DNA from: Trissonchulus latispiculum
Taxonomy: Eukaryota > Nematoda > Enoplea > Enoplida > Ironidae
Direction of reading: 5' to 3'
Assembly: GCA_030248195.1 (NCBI GenBank)
Contig: JASAND010018301.1
Span: forward strand, 18,475 to 82,474
Length of the DNA stretch: 64,000 nucleotides
Shown: piece after piece, positions 24,125-36,992 of the stretch
Position numbering within the stretch: the first letter of the stretch is position 1
How the letters are laid out: every line of letters begins with the position of its first letter
Made by a program: the position numbers and the translations under genes
Notes under the pieces: generated by a model
Told to the model about the DNA's origin: nothing
Seen by the model: the letters and a program-made list of their open reading frames with translations, nothing else
The model's database searches: none

Positions 24125-24890
24125 ATGTTATGTACGTACGACCCATTGTAGAGTATAATTGTGTAATTTGGAACCGATATATGAAGAAAGACATTATCAA
24201 AATTGATAAGGTTCAAAAACGATTTACCAAACGCATCCCTTGTCTAAGTAGAGAATCTAGAACATTTAAAAATTTTAAATTTTGACAGCTGAGAAATTCG
24301 TCGTCTAAAATCCGATTTATCTAAATGTTACCGTATAGTTTACGACGGATTAGATGGTCTAAAGTAAAGTCTGGTTCACACTGGTGTCTTATGTCTTATG
24401 TCTTTTGTCTTATGTCTTATGTCTTAAGGCGTTCACACTGGTGTTTTATGTCTTATGTCTTATGTCTTTTTGTCTTAAGACAGACTTGGGCTAGGCTCAA
24501 CTTTTGTCTTATGTCTTAAGGGATAAACCAATCACATTGCAGCTAGTCTAGCCATTGTCAAGTTGATTGGTTGAAAGGATCCAATGTGCTGCCTAAGACA
24601 AGAGACATAAGACAGCAGTGTGAACGGTTCTGTCTTAAGACATAAAACATAAGACATGCGACATAAGACAAAAGACATAAGACATAAGACATAAGACACC
24701 ATTGTGAACCAGGCTTAAAGTGTACTGAAACGAGCCACCGAAACGAAAAAAGTATTTTTTCAATAATAGAATAGTGAATGCATGGAATAACCTTCCACGA
24801 GGTATAGTTTATTCGGTTTCTCTCTGTCTTTTAACGCTCCCTACACACTATTGATTAAAGCACTTATACCATAATATTCTAGGGTTTTCC
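24125..24890 (+). pseudogene. LINE (non-LTR retrotransposon) 3' end, degenerate and split
   Basis: Translation of 24127-24285 gives a typical C-terminal segment of a LINE ORF2 reverse transcriptase (YVRPIVEYNCVIW, then DIIKIDKVQKRFTKR), followed by stops. After the MITE at 24368-24715 the frame resumes (24718-24840) with NRIVNAWNNLPRGIV, the usual WNxLP block near the end of such proteins. The copy is 5'-truncated, frame-disrupted and inactive. The clade (CR1/RTE/Jockey range) cannot be fixed. Confidence 0.8.
24368..24715. mobile_element. Harbinger-like MITE with TAA duplication and GTCTTAT arrays
   Basis: Tips AGTCTGGTTCACACTGGTG and the complement of AGCCTGGTTCACAATGGTG are flanked by TAA on both sides (24365-24367, 24716-24718). 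Sub-terminal arrays of the heptamer GTCTTAT run inward from each tip. The 3-bp TWA target and tip form fit PIF/Harbinger. It is inserted in a LINE relic. Non-coding. Confidence 0.75.
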
Positions 24891-25092
24891 ACATGATGTT
24901 TTATGTACTTATATAGTTCTGCATTGTTGATTCTTAGTGTATTTGGTTATCTTATTTGGTGATGTTTATAAGTCCCTGTGTTCTTAGTTGACTAGGGGTC
25001 TATTTGTTTACAGATTAAAATGGTCGGATAAACCGATTAAAAATCAGCCGGATAAAAATTTTAATTGCTATTTCTTCAATACTGGATTGAAC

Positions 25093-26507
25093 AAAGAGTA
25101 CATAATGACAAGAGTATGCCACTATGCAAGCTCTCTCTTATCAGAGCAAAAACTATGCTCTGGTCGCTAACGGCCCACCCCCCCCCCCCGCAAATCAGTA
25201 CCTAGTCGAAACGGGGATACGCTCACTCGCTCATGTTTATTGCTTCCGCAGGTGGTGATTCCCTTTGGTCACATAAAGTTTGCACCGTTATTACTCATGC
25301 ATTACTAGGAGCTAAGAAGTCATTTTTATATCAAAATGTAGCTTGACATTTTCTCTTTTTAATGCATGCCACGAAACTGATGTTGCCTTTCTAAAATATC
25401 TTTAACACATTTTAGAAGGGTGTATAATTTTCCAGCATTTTTGCAGACTCAAGTAAATTTTTTCGCGAGACATCGGTTACATCATTCGATACCTCCATCA
25501 AATAGCTGGGGACGATTTTTTCTTTATTGTGAAAGCACTCTTCGTTACAGAGAAATAAGCTGAAATGTGTGCGTTACCTGTATTTTGCCTACTTTTTCCA
25601 AATTTGTCAAGCGATTACTTTAGCTAGAAAGCAGCAATCGGGGCAACTAAAAAATCGTCCCTGGGTATATTTGTGCTGAACACATTTGTTCAGTAGCAGC
25701 CCTCCAGCTTGCATGGTGAATGCTCCACAATCTTTGGAAAAAATTGGTCGTGTTTTTGCAAAAACTACATTTTTATGATAGCAGCCTACAGGATAGCAGT
25801 TGGAAGCCGATCATGCGTCGGATAATTTGCCCTGTGAGACCTTCAGATCGACGCACTTAGTTTGGTTTTACGGCTTGCGCAGTTCAAGAAATGTTGGATT
25901 ATTTGATTTCTGCAAAAATGACAAGTTTTCGACGCCAAAACAAGAAAATCGGCTATATCGCACGGTAGAGAAAAGCTAGAACGTTGTTTTAAAAAGCAAA
26001 ATATGAAGCTCAATGAGATCTTTCGAATGAATATAGTCAATAGAGAAAAGCTAGAAAGGAGCTTCAAAAACCAAAAATGTAGACCGCGACAAGATCTTTC
26101 GAATGAGTATAGTCACAGCTATGCAGCTACTGTCTAAGTATCAAAAATCGGCAAAAACTGCCCTGAACGGAGACGTCAAAGTTTTGAAACGGGATTGCGC
26201 AGAGAGCGGTAGAATGCTAAAAGAACTTATTTTGGAAAGTTTCATCAAATTTCATCTTGATTTGAACCGTCAACCAATAATATGTGCCCAAAAGGAATCA
26301 CCACCTTAAGCTCGAAAACACAAGCATTGTGTTAGCGAATTTTGTGCCTGCTTCGAGCTTTAGAACACAAACATAGCGCACGAAATTCTTTGAAGTGATG
26401 GGTCTAATTTGCGGGGGGCGGGGTGGGCTGTTAGTGTGCAGAGCATAGTTTTTGCTCTGATAACAGAGAGTGTGTCTAGTGGCACACTCTTATATTATGT
26501 AATCTTG
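25093..26507. mobile_element. CAAGAG-family MITE, copy 3, itself interrupted
   Basis: It begins AAAGAGTACATAATG and ends ATTATGTAATCTTG, both one or two changes from the family tip. Flanks are ATTGAAC (25086-25092) and ATTAAAC (26508-26514), a 7-bp duplication with one mismatch. An unrelated TIR element (25260-26305) sits in its middle; GCTTGTGTT-type arms match copy 2. Confidence 0.75.
25260..26305. mobile_element. AGGTGGTGATTCC element nested in the MITE
   Basis: The left tip AGGTGGTGATTCCCTTTGG is matched by the complement at the right, which ends CCACC and TTAA (26306-26309). The interior shares GGAAAGTTTCATC and other words with the TTAA-flanked element at 49182-50186. TTAA is not preserved at the left. 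Non-coding. Confidence 0.65.
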
Positions 26508-26514
26508 ATTAAAC

Positions 26515-26931
26515 CAAGAGTACATAATACATAAGAGTATGACAAGCGTCATAAGCTATGCATAACAGCCTGCTACATTCTCTGCACGCTATCGGCTGAC
26601 CCCCTTCCTAAATCAGGCCCCCCTTGACCCCGCCCCAATCTATGTACGAGGTCTAAACGGGGGATCGGGGTCAGTGTTACTATACTTACATGTTAAACTT
26701 TACGGGGGCCCAATTTATGCAGCAGGTACAAGCTTGTATCATTTACACATTAGTGTACAAAATATACAAACACAAGCCCGATCCCACGCTTGGACCCCGT
26801 ACATGTTCAGGGGCTGGGTGAGGGGGGTCTGATTTAGGTAGGCGGTTAGCCGATAGCGTGCAGAGGATGTAACAGGCTTATAATGCATAGCGTATGACGC
26901 TTGTCATACTCTTGTGCATTATGTACTCTTG
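26515..26931. mobile_element. CAAGAG-family MITE, copy 4, with perfect 7-bp duplication
   Basis: CAAGAGTACATAATACAT at the left and ATGTACTCTTG at the right are flanked by ATTAAAC (26508-26514 and 26932-26938). It has inserted into the right-hand duplication of copy 3, giving two copies back to back. The right sub-terminal hairpin is GTATGAC-GCTT-GTCATAC. Confidence 0.85.
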
Positions 26932-27510
26932 ATTAAACGGATTAAACGGATTAAGATTAACTCGTTTAATCCTACCATTTTTAATCCGCGCATTAGTCGA
27001 GTTGGTTTTGATCCATTTAATCCGCCACTAAAGAAAGATAAATTAAACTTTATAATCCGCCAACTTTTACTCCGTTTAATCCGCGTAGCTGCGCGGGGAT
27101 TAAAAAATAGTTGAAAATGCAAGCGGCGGACTACACGGATTAAAATTAGTCTTCAAAGAACCAGCGATTAAACAGGTCAGGTTAAAATTAACTCGCTGAT
27201 TTTTTAATCTGAAGTGTGAATAAAGAAACAGGATTAGATTAATTTTAATCCTAAGCGCATTAAAGAAATGGGATTAAATTTAATCCGTTTAGCTCGCTTA
27301 ACTCGCTGGATTAAATTTTTTCTATATAGAATATCTTTTTAATCCTGGATGCTTTTTTAATGCAGATTAATTTTAATCTGCTCCGTTTAATCTGTAAAGA
27401 AATAGAGCCTGGGTGTACGTAAGTAGTTGTAATTTCAACTCTGTGTGTCCCTTTCAGCAAACTTTTCACGTTGATTGTACATTATTTGTGTGTTTTACTG
27501 AAGAAGCTAA

Positions 27511-27574
27511 TTTGTTTGTTTGTCTGTTTGTTTGTTTGTCTGTCTGTTTGTTTGTTTGTTTGTTTGTTTGTTTG
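27511..27574. repeat. (TTTG)n / (TCTG)n microsatellite
   Basis: A tetranucleotide run of TTTG interspersed with TCTG. The cysteine/leucine-rich frames through it are artefacts. Confidence 0.95.
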
Positions 27575-27837
27575 TATAATATTTCCCCCCTCTAAATGGA
27601 ACCCAACCAATTGTCGCAGCAGATTTAACAGTGTCAAAGCAGCAACATGTGAGAAGTTGGTAAGTTGCAAGTCAACATTTTTACTATACATAGTTATAGT
27701 ACTAACCAAAATCGTGTGTGCAAATCTTGACAGTTCATAGCAGATTGACCTTTGAAGTAAACGCCAACAATGGATATATTTTTACAATCTTTAGAAACTC
27801 GAGATTTCGAAAATCTGTTAAAATCCGGAATTCCGGG

Positions 27838-28828
27838 TTTCATTCACGGAAAATCTAAAATTTTTAGTTTTTCGCCTAATTTTTAACCAATCAAATTTTA
27901 TTTCTACGATCGAATAGAACAGGTCCGACTGCAAATTTTTGCTCTTACAAGTTTTCACGAAAATGCACCCAATTTTTGGAATTCCAGGTTTTCTGAATCT
28001 CCGGATTTTAAAAACTTTATTCAATATCCACAAGATTGATATCGTTTGAACGCTCTCGTCGAGCTGAACAACTTTTGTAATAGAATAAACTCTTGAAAAT
28101 ACACCCTGAATTCCCGAATTGGGAATTGGGAATTGGGTGCATTTTCGTGAAAAGCTTGTGTAAAGATTTGGATTGTCTCAATAAAAGATAATATTTAAAT
28201 AAACGGAAGATTTACAAGGTTCGAGAGTGTGTGCATGTCGTCTCCGCCTAGTTCGCTTACCCTAAACAACTACGAAACGCGCCGGCAATCTATTATTTCA
28301 GTACCGTAAGTTTACTTTTCCTTTAAACAGATTTATACCAAAATACAAAAGTGGGAATTACATAATAAACCAAAACTTTTACCAAATAGTAAACAATATC
28401 GACCAATAAAGCAAAGGTAGAGAGCAAAGAAATCCAAAACTGACAATAGAGCCGGACCCCCAAGTGTAGATTTGAGAGGTCACTCAACCCGAGACTGGAA
28501 AGACAAAAAGAGAAAACCGACCTCTCAGTATCCCAGCTTTTTCAAGACTGAGTTTTTGAGCGCTCGAACTAGAATTTGAGAATTAGCTAAGGAACCGGAG
28601 TCCTTACACCAGAGTACAATTTTCATTTACCGTTTGTGAAGATAGCACTACATTTTAAATGAATTTAGATGAAATCAAGAGAAATATCAAGAAATACTTC
28701 ACACTTGTAAGAGCAAAAATGTGCAGTCGGACCTGCTCTATTCGATCGTAGAAACTAAATTCTGCTTGTTATAAGAATTTGGCGAAAAACTAAAAATTTA
28801 TTTTCTTTGGATTTTCCGTGAATGAATG
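27838..28828. mobile_element. Inverted-repeat element with about 125-bp TIRs
   Basis: TTCATTCACGGAAAATC, CGATCGAATAGAACAGGTCC and TTTTGCTCTTACAAG in the left 125 bases recur in reverse complement at about 28695-28828. A diverged relative lies at 15790-15930. The interior has no recognisable coding region. Confidence 0.65.
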
Positions 28829-29429
28829 TTAATGTTACAAGGTAAATAAAAAAGAAAGTATATATATATAATTTTTACATCTGTTTTAACACTGTTTACT
28901 TGTAACACTTTAAAAGTGTTCAGTACTGTAAAAATTCCAAAAATTGGTGTTAAGAGTGTAGAAAACATAATTTTTGGTTAAATTGATAATATATAATCGT
29001 TTTGTTAACAAGTTAATTTTGCAACTGTTAATAACTGTAAAAATAATTTTTTAATTTTTGCTTTTTTACAATTTACCACTCTAATTTTTATAGTTATTAC
29101 GAGCTGTAAAGCTGTGGATCTTTAACAAACCTTTCACCGTATATATTCACAGGAGTTTCTGTAAAATCAGCACCGGTTTTTAATATCCTTAATGCATTCT
29201 TAAACCACTGTCCCTTATTTTCCACATTTGTCACCGCTAAATATTCATAAAATTTCCCTCACTGCAAATTGTAAATAACCCTTTTTCCTGCTGCGTCCAG
29301 GCTCGAGCACACAGTTTGTTTGTAAAGCATGCATTTCACCATAAATGCGTATGTGCAATGGTTTAAGATAGGCAATGCATAATTTCTGTGTGATTTTCTC
29401 TTTTGAAATGCTTCTGCCTCTAGTCCATG
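28829..29429. other. Unassigned AT-rich stretch
   Basis: No gene or repeat recognised apart from a short TA run near 28860. Confidence 0.4.
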
Positions 29430-30530
29430 TATAGTCAAGCGGGAAAAAACCCACTTTTCAGATTTTTGGCCAGAACTTTTTAATGGTTTGACATATCGAA
29501 ATGCTGATTATACAGGTAGCTAGGCCTAGTCGTAAGCTTTCTTATGAGCTATAGAACACCTCTCTAGGGTGTGCCGTTAGCGAGAAACATTGTCCCAAAC
29601 TGGCGGGGAAAAAACCCAATGCGGGAAAAAACCCATATGCGGGAAAAAACCCACCCCAAAAAATTTTTGGCAACTTGCCAGGAGCATTTCTAACCATTCC
29701 AAATGAAAGAGCGGGTTGTTTTTAGTACAACTGCATCAAAATATATTAGTTTTTGCACTAAAATTGAGGTCATATGGTCATTTGAAAATGTTGTATCTTT
29801 AACACATAAACATAGGCAAATTTTGGAAATTTTTAAAAATTGTTTATTTTCGGCAGTTTAAGCATCCTATCGTGTAGAAAACGTGTTTTTCTTGTATTTA
29901 GAGCCAAACTAGACCCATTTTAAGGCAAAAATAAGCATTTTTGGTCAAAATTTAAATTTTGGCTTGAAACGGCACCGTGTCCGATTTAGACCCCCTGGAC
30001 CATCGATAACAGTACGAACCCAGGTAAAACCTATACCAATTTAATCTATAAGCTCTATTAAACAAATGTATGTATTGGTTTGACCTTTCCGGTCAATGGT
30101 TAGGAAAAAAATTTAATTTTGAAAGTGGGTTTTTTCCCCGCCGTGGGGTTTTTTTTCCCGCCAACTCCAGGTCACCCCCAGGTCGCACCGGGGGGGTCAG
30201 AGCAGTGTGGCATATATCATCATGAAGCGCAACAGATGCCCTACAGGTACATATAATCTGCTTTGGTCTAAGTCTTTCCAGTAGTTCAGGGTGGCCCGGC
30301 AAAGTTTGCCAAATTTCGGCACCTGGTCGGACCAAAATTTCCAAAAATTTCAAAGTCCCAAAAAATTTGCAGGGAAGTATTGAGAGCTACCATAATACAC
30401 CCTCCAGGGTTATTTTGGATGCTCTTCAAGATAGGCTATTAAAATCCTAGATAGCTCATACTGGTAAGCCCACACTGGGGGTGGGTTTTTTTCCCGCATT
30501 GGCGAGTGGGTTTTTTCCCGCTTGACTATA
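29430..30530. mobile_element. GCGGGAAAAAACCCA-family MITE, copy 1
   Basis: TATAGTCAAGCGGGAAAAAA and its exact complement form the tips (29430 and 30530). Multiple internal GCGGGAAAAAACCCA copies occur near both ends (29610-29655, 30130-30160, 30475-30520). The interior shares blocks with copies at 41618-42721 and 48137 onward. Non-coding. Confidence 0.8.
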
Positions 30531-30980
30531 ATTATGTGTGTGGAATTTGTGTTTGGAAACTGTTTGAACAATTCGAAACCGGAATTTGTATTCCACTGCT
30601 GATGACTAATAAATAAAGCCTTCGAACAGGGTAACTCCGCGCCTATCCTTTAAAATTTTGTAGCAGTTAATCTGCAACAATTCTCTTTCTGAAATGTATG
30701 GAATTGAATTGTATAAAAATATAACTGAATTGTTCAAAAAGTAAAATTCTAAATTAAACTAAAATGTGGACTGAAAACTGTACGATGTTTTGCACAATAT
30801 TCTATATGTAATGTAAAAATCAAAATGAAATTCAAAAATGACAGAAAACCCCAGTTTGTTATGGATTGTGATTCTTGATCGAATTATCTGATGCCTTGAT
30901 TATGAGCGATGTGCCTGTAAGATCCTAAATGTGAACTATGAAACGTCCAAGCAATTGTAGGAAAATATTGTCATGTCATC
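30531..30980. other. Unassigned AT-rich stretch
   Basis: No gene, RNA or repeat recognised. Confidence 0.4.
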
Positions 30981-33900
30981 ACCAGAGTTGCCAGTTAGTG
31001 CGAAACACCCAGAAATTCACAATTAGGGACATAGGTTTTAGTGTGGTTAGAAAATAAGGCTGGAAGTAGCACTATAACCCACTCAAATGACGCAAAATGG
31101 AATAGAACTTCAGCGGAATATAGTTTAATGAAGGTTTAGTTAGGTTTGCCCACTAATAATGGAGGGGTCATTACCCTTCCCGGGTCAGTAATAGACCCTA
31201 TCATTGCTCTTATTGCATAATGGAGGAGTCGGTACTCTTCCCAGGCCATGAATAAGGCCTCCCATTGTCAAGAAGCACACCTAAAATCAATTAAAACTGT
31301 TTAAAATTATTGAAGAAAACAGATTTAAAGAAAGGTATTACAAAATAACTAGCACTTTAACAGGAGAACTCGGTATTAAAACATTTTGTATTGTCAATAA
31401 GTGCAAATATTGGAAGATGGTTAACAAAATGTTATAATTCGCTTGCTGGTCACATAAGATGTTAGTAATTGGTGTTCATGTGTGTTAGTCAGGCTTAATT
31501 TGTGATAATTAGGTAGTAATCAGTTAATTTTTGAGATTTTTGGTAAAAATATAAATTGGGCTCATCTGAAAGGCAATTCTTTTCTGATTCCGAAAATCCA
31601 AACCCAGTCTTTTAACTCCCAATATTGCGAAAGATACAGGCCAAAGAAATTTTGGGTAGTTACGTCTCTATTTTGTAATATTAGCCTTTTGTGACCTTTG
31701 TAATAAGACGTAACAATCACGTGTTATTACGCCCATTCATTTTTCATTCATCCGGGTGGGCCTCTGTTGGCCCTCTCCCAGCAAAGACTTGCCTCGCAGA
31801 GAAGGAGTTAGTACACACCTTTAGGTGTAGTAATACGTTCGGAGGGGGCTTAACTCCCTCCCAAATAAATAAAACAAAATAAAAGTTAGTGTATCTTAGG
31901 TAGTTTCACACGTAGAATAATAATATCCAGTTTTTAGTTTATTAAAAATTACGTAGTTTTTTGTATGCACATCTTTGGGCAACAATTGCCCTCTTGATGC
32001 GCTTGCTGGAAACTCTGAATTCCAGCAATGGAGAGCAATTGTTGCTAGGATTAACGAGCGGCTTCCCTTGTTTTCGGCCGAAAGGTCAAGCCTCAGGAGG
32101 AGAGAAAGGGCTTGGAAACAAGGAAGCGCCTAAAAGTAATAAACACAAAATTTAGTAAATAATATGGTTAAATTAACACTTAATATTTAGTTTTCCATAA
32201 TGGGTCCCGAGAGGCCTTTAATTTGTACAATTTCGTTTTTTAATTAATGAAAATTAATTCTTTAAGCAGGGAATTTCCCCTTTGGTTACCTTTACATGTT
32301 AACCAAAAAGTATAGAAATTTTCCCCAAAATTCAGCTTGGGAAATTCATCAAACAAAGGTCAGTTGGAGGGTTATAACACCAAATTCCCATTAATCTCCA
32401 TTCCGGCGGACCAGGCGCGCGGACAGCCTGCGTCGGGTCTGTAGTTCACAAAGAAGACTTCCAGAAATTTCTGGAAATCCTGCTTCCATCAAAGAAACCC
32501 CGGCAAAAGCCATAAGGTCAGCTCACTGGAAATTTCAAAATTTTCATCAGTGTTTGCTTGAGGTCCGGCCGAGAGCGGTCGGTCCCCCCCCCAAAATTAA
32601 GTGTGTCTCCCGTTGTGCCAGCGATTTGGCCGGGAATAAAGGCACACTTCTCCCCTCTAGAACGCGAGTTAGGGACCTCCTCTGACCCACACAGGTCAGA
32701 GGAGATGATCTGAGCACAGCAGCAAACACCACACGCTGAGGGCCAATTGAGCGTATTATGCTCGGCCAGAATCACACACCAGGAACGCAATTTTAGGGAT
32801 TTTCGAAGAGGCCCCTTTGGCCTAAAAAATTCATTTTTCTTGGCCTTCGGGCCTTAAGTTAAATTAATTTTGTCTAACCAAGCCACGGCCTAATTGACCT
32901 TTAACTTTTAGTAGGGGCTTTATGCCCAGATCTTTTGTGTAGTTGTCTTTTTTGGGGTTTGGTAAAGAATTTGGATTTGAGTGGGGACCCTCCCCTGAGT
33001 TGAGCTAGGAGGTCCCTTGGTTACGACCTCAAATCAGAACTGAGTTAAGCTTAGGAGTTAATTCCCCCCACAGCCGGCAATTAGGAATTGTCGGCCATTA
33101 TTCGTCAGGAGGCGCTCTAAAATCAAGATTTCATACTTAATTATAACTGCTCTATTTTAGCTTTAGGTCGGCTTATCCAAAATTACTAGGATTTAAAAAT
33201 CAGAATGACTTCAAACAACTAATTATTGAGCTGACTTAAGGGGAATGGCCGACTTCCCCGTTGTTAATTTAATTAAGCGAAACTGTCCTTAGCGGAATGT
33301 GTATGTGTAGTTTTGTTTTATAGTAATAATTGCCTGAGCAATTATTACTCGTTCAGCTTTCCAAGAAGTTATCAAAGTTCTAAAATTCGTAGGCTCTGTC
33401 AAATTACAAAGTTCATGAATTTCAAAATAAATATGGAAGCTAGTCAATTCCAAAATTAGGACAAAAATTAGGAAAAAATGTGCATACAATAAGTAGTTAA
33501 GTTTTATTAAGGAATAGCCAGGATTTATTATGTTTGCATAAATTGTATGAGTAAATGTTGATGTGATTGTAACTGTGTGAATGTGATCCCCAAATTTACG
33601 TAAGTGGCTCCTTGGGTAAACTGGGTTGTGAGGTTCCAAGAGTAGCCCCATTTCTAGAGTGCGAATTATAGGCCAAAATTGGGTAATTGCGAGTGTGAAT
33701 GAGGGCATACCATGTAAACCCCCTTTGTCCGATAAGGGTCTTGGGACTGCCAGAATGAATGTGTAAATATTCAGATATTAGGTAGGAATTGGGCCAAATT
33801 GAGTAGCAATTTGGCCCCTGTCCATGAATAATTAGGGTTTCATTATGTTCAAAACTTGGATGCATGTTTGACGCGAAAACGCCATTCTTGGGGTGAATGT

Positions 33901-34399
33901 AGTGTGAATTCTGCATGGAAACAGTGGGATGTTCGGTGGTTTGGAACAGATTAGCAGCCTAGGGTCACGGGGACCCCGAATTAGGTCTGTAAACCTGTTG
34001 GGTTTCCGGTCATCCGTGTAGATAACCCTGCGATTAGGGGACGGATGAGCCGCATTCATGAAATCCAGAACTAGCCGAACCTGAGCCGTACCAGGAGTAA
34101 TGCACCAATATAGCATGAAGTTCGCTACAATTAAGTATTTCGCAGCAAATGACCGATTAGCGGATTAGCAGGTTATTTAGTTTTAATCCAGGAAATAATT
34201 CTAGTTTTGTTGTGCTGGTAAATTACTGGGTGGAAAGTGTTTAGTCGGTGTAGTTTTAGTTAAGGATAAGCATATTGTTTGTCTTGGTTAAAACGGTTAT
34301 TGGTTCATGTTTCGCAACGTTAAACACTCAAAATTATGTCAGCTATAATGCTCAGTTTTGAAAAGCAAAAGAATGAACCAAATTAAAAGAAAAGAAATA

Positions 34400-34472
34400 G
34401 ACCCGTGCCGAGATTCGAACTCAGCACCTCTGGGTTAAGAAGCCAGCGCTCTTCCAGTTGAACCACACGGGT
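34400..34472 (-). tRNA. tRNA-Lys (anticodon CTT), possibly a pseudogene
   Basis: A full cloverleaf can be drawn. A 7-bp acceptor stem pairs ACCCGTG with CACGGGT. The D arm has GTTC/GAGC, the anticodon loop is TTCTTAA with T before CTT, and the T arm is CTGAG-TTCGAAT-CTCGG. Two TTTT runs lie just downstream, as expected for Pol III termination. The anticodon stem has a C-C mismatch at the loop-closing pair, which is unusual and may mean a pseudogene or tRNA-derived insert. Confidence 0.6.
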
Positions 34473-36949
34473 TATGATTAGAACTAATTATTAGTCTTTA
34501 TTAACCAATTAACACAACCGAGTTAACGTTAACACAGAAATGTTAAGCCTGCGCAGAACCCAATCTGCGCAGGTATTACTCAACTTTAATTATATTTTTC
34601 TCATTAATTACTGAATATTTTTTGGTACTGTAAGCGTAAAAGATGTTTAGTTTTCAAGCCCTACAAGAATATGTAACTTTTGTCCAAATCCGTGTTCATC
34701 AAAGTTTAATGCTAATTTATATGCCAGTTTTGCACAAGTACGGACATGTGCTCGTGTGAAAGGGTGGTTGTACGCGCGACTTCCACTCGGCTGGCTGCTG
34801 GGTTGCCAGCGCCGGATCGAATAGCGGTTTGGTACGTCCCCTGTTAGGGCACTAGGATAGGTGGGAGGTAGATTTAGAAGTAGAAGTAGTTCGGTAGGTC
34901 GGTAGGTCGGTAAGTATGGACTGCGTAGAATGGCTGCTGAGACAGTGAGTGAGTAAGTTTTTGCATTTTTGGCATAAAATAACTAAAATTAACTATATGC
35001 GAAAACTCACTCAAAATCAGCCAGTTAGTTTTAATCTAAGTTAATTAGTTCATTCAGAATAGGAAAATAATTAATTAATAGGGATTTTAAATCAAATAAC
35101 CAGTTACCATCAAGTTTTAGCGTAGGCTTTAGCGATTTAGCATCAGTAAGTAGATAGGCATCAATTCACCCAATTACTACAAGTATTTAGCAATTGACCA
35201 TCTTCCAATATCAGAAATTCACTTAAAATGCCAAGTCTCGCATACATTTGGGGATAATCAGTCGACCACGGGAAATGAACCCATTTCCCGTGGCAAATCA
35301 ACGAAATTAGGCCAGAAACAGGCCGAAAACATTAATATTGTCCAGTCATATTTTTTGCCCAGGAGATTATGCAATATTCAGTCAGATTCAGTTCATTTTT
35401 TAACTCAAAATGGCCCCAGAAGGCCGGGTTGTGTAAGAAAAGGGCAAAAGCAAATGAATTCTGAAAATAGGCTGCAAGCAGTGCATTTTATACGTTTTCA
35501 AGATTGTTTCGTCTAGCTGCGAGTTCAATCAGGCCCGACTGGGCCAAAGGTGGAAATATTATGAATCATTTCATCCAAGCAAGGAATTACATCAGGGGCA
35601 GCCAAATTCTGTAAATGGCAACCTAAAAATGCCGACGAAGGCCCATTTTTCCCCTTTGTGCCACACCCCAGTTGCTTTCGCGATGAGGGGTAGTGCCACA
35701 CCAAATTTTGTACTGGGTCCACGGTATGGCACTGAATAATTGCATATCGCAATTACCCGAGGCATAGGCAAGGCTACTGCCGGAGCAGAAGTGGCCACGC
35801 TGCTTTCGCCGCATCGTGAACACCCGTTAGCTCCATTCAAAGGGGTTTCCCCCCCTTGACTGGCCAACTCCTTGAAAATCTCGGATAGTTACAAATACAA
35901 TTAGGGGGGATGTTTTGGCACCGAGGTACCATTCCTATAATAATCAATTTCCTGTTATCGGCGGACAACAGAGCACTTTGAGTTGCGAGAGTTCAGGTTG
36001 AAACTTTCATATTGTTAAATTTCACTACGGATCCGTAGGATCCAAAATTTCATGTTTGCGGCCGATTGATGCAGATGGTACCTTCTCCCAATCTGATCAG
36101 CCTAATGTGTTGCGTAAATTGTGTCAAGGACCATATTGTATGCAAATATAGTATAATTCACTTTATATATTTTAAATTAGATAACTTTATTGTTCACAAT
36201 AGACACAGAGGGACCTTTTTCACCCTCCATGTCTATGAAAATCTAAGTTATCTCACTTGATTTATCATTCATAAAAATTCATCTCTCAATTCATCATGTT
36301 ATTTCTCGATGTTGTATCGTTCTTATTAAACTAAAATTAATTTAGTTAAACCAACAACTACTTCCCTGACAATATCAGCTTCCGTGATTATTTTGGGCTC
36401 CATCCATAATCGTTAATTACTACATCTCGGAGTAGCCAACAATACCACAGTCTATAGAAGCCGCTATGAAGCTGGATATTCCTTCGCACAGGTAGTGACC
36501 ACTTCTAGCAGACCAAACCTCTTAAAAATACATTTAACAAGCAAACGAACAGCTTTGTTTATAAAAATTATTTGCTCTAATTATTTCTATATGATAAATT
36601 GTTAGCGGATAGTTCAGAAAGTTTGATCATATTTTAGTGGTTTGCCTAATCAGCTCTTCTGGCCAGCTTTCAGTTACAACATTTGAAGGTAAAGTTTATA
36701 TTTAAATACGATCCTTAAATTCTCAAATTTGACAAAATTGCAAAAGATAAGCAAACTTAGCTTATAATCCAAAATGCGGCCACTCTTCAGCACGTAGGTG
36801 ATGCAATCTCATCAAGACCCATTTAACAACAAGAAATTACTAGAAACGGTTAACATTGCAAAAAGGCAATAACCAATGAGTTTGAGTCATTTCGTCAATT
36901 CACAAGTTTAAATAAGGGCCCAAAATGCACATTTGGGCCTGGAAAGCAA

Positions 36950-36992
36950 AAGAACGAGTAATGGTTGCTGGGTTCGATTCCCGCACCATAAT
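36950..36992 (+). other. Lone tRNA T-arm-like segment
   Basis: GCTGGGTTCGATTCCCGC matches a Pol III box B and a T stem-loop. No A box or acceptor 5' strand is visible upstream at the right spacing, so it is a fragment and not a tRNA gene. Confidence 0.35.

Larger units (their letters stand above)
24993..27411. mobile_element. GATTAAA-rich element, expanded by nested MITEs
   Basis: The left end TATTTGTTTACAGATTAAAA is matched by the complement of the right end (CCGTTTAATCTGTAAAGAAATA, ending near 27411). After removing nested insertions (25093-26931) about 570 bases remain, dominated by GGATTAAACGG/CCGTTTAATCC words in both orientations. Non-coding; exact termini are uncertain by a few bases. 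Confidence 0.6.

Noticed and set aside
33289..34116. Three overlapping minus-strand frames as a retroelement polyprotein
   Set aside because: I could not find reverse transcriptase, integrase, protease or zinc-knuckle motifs in them.
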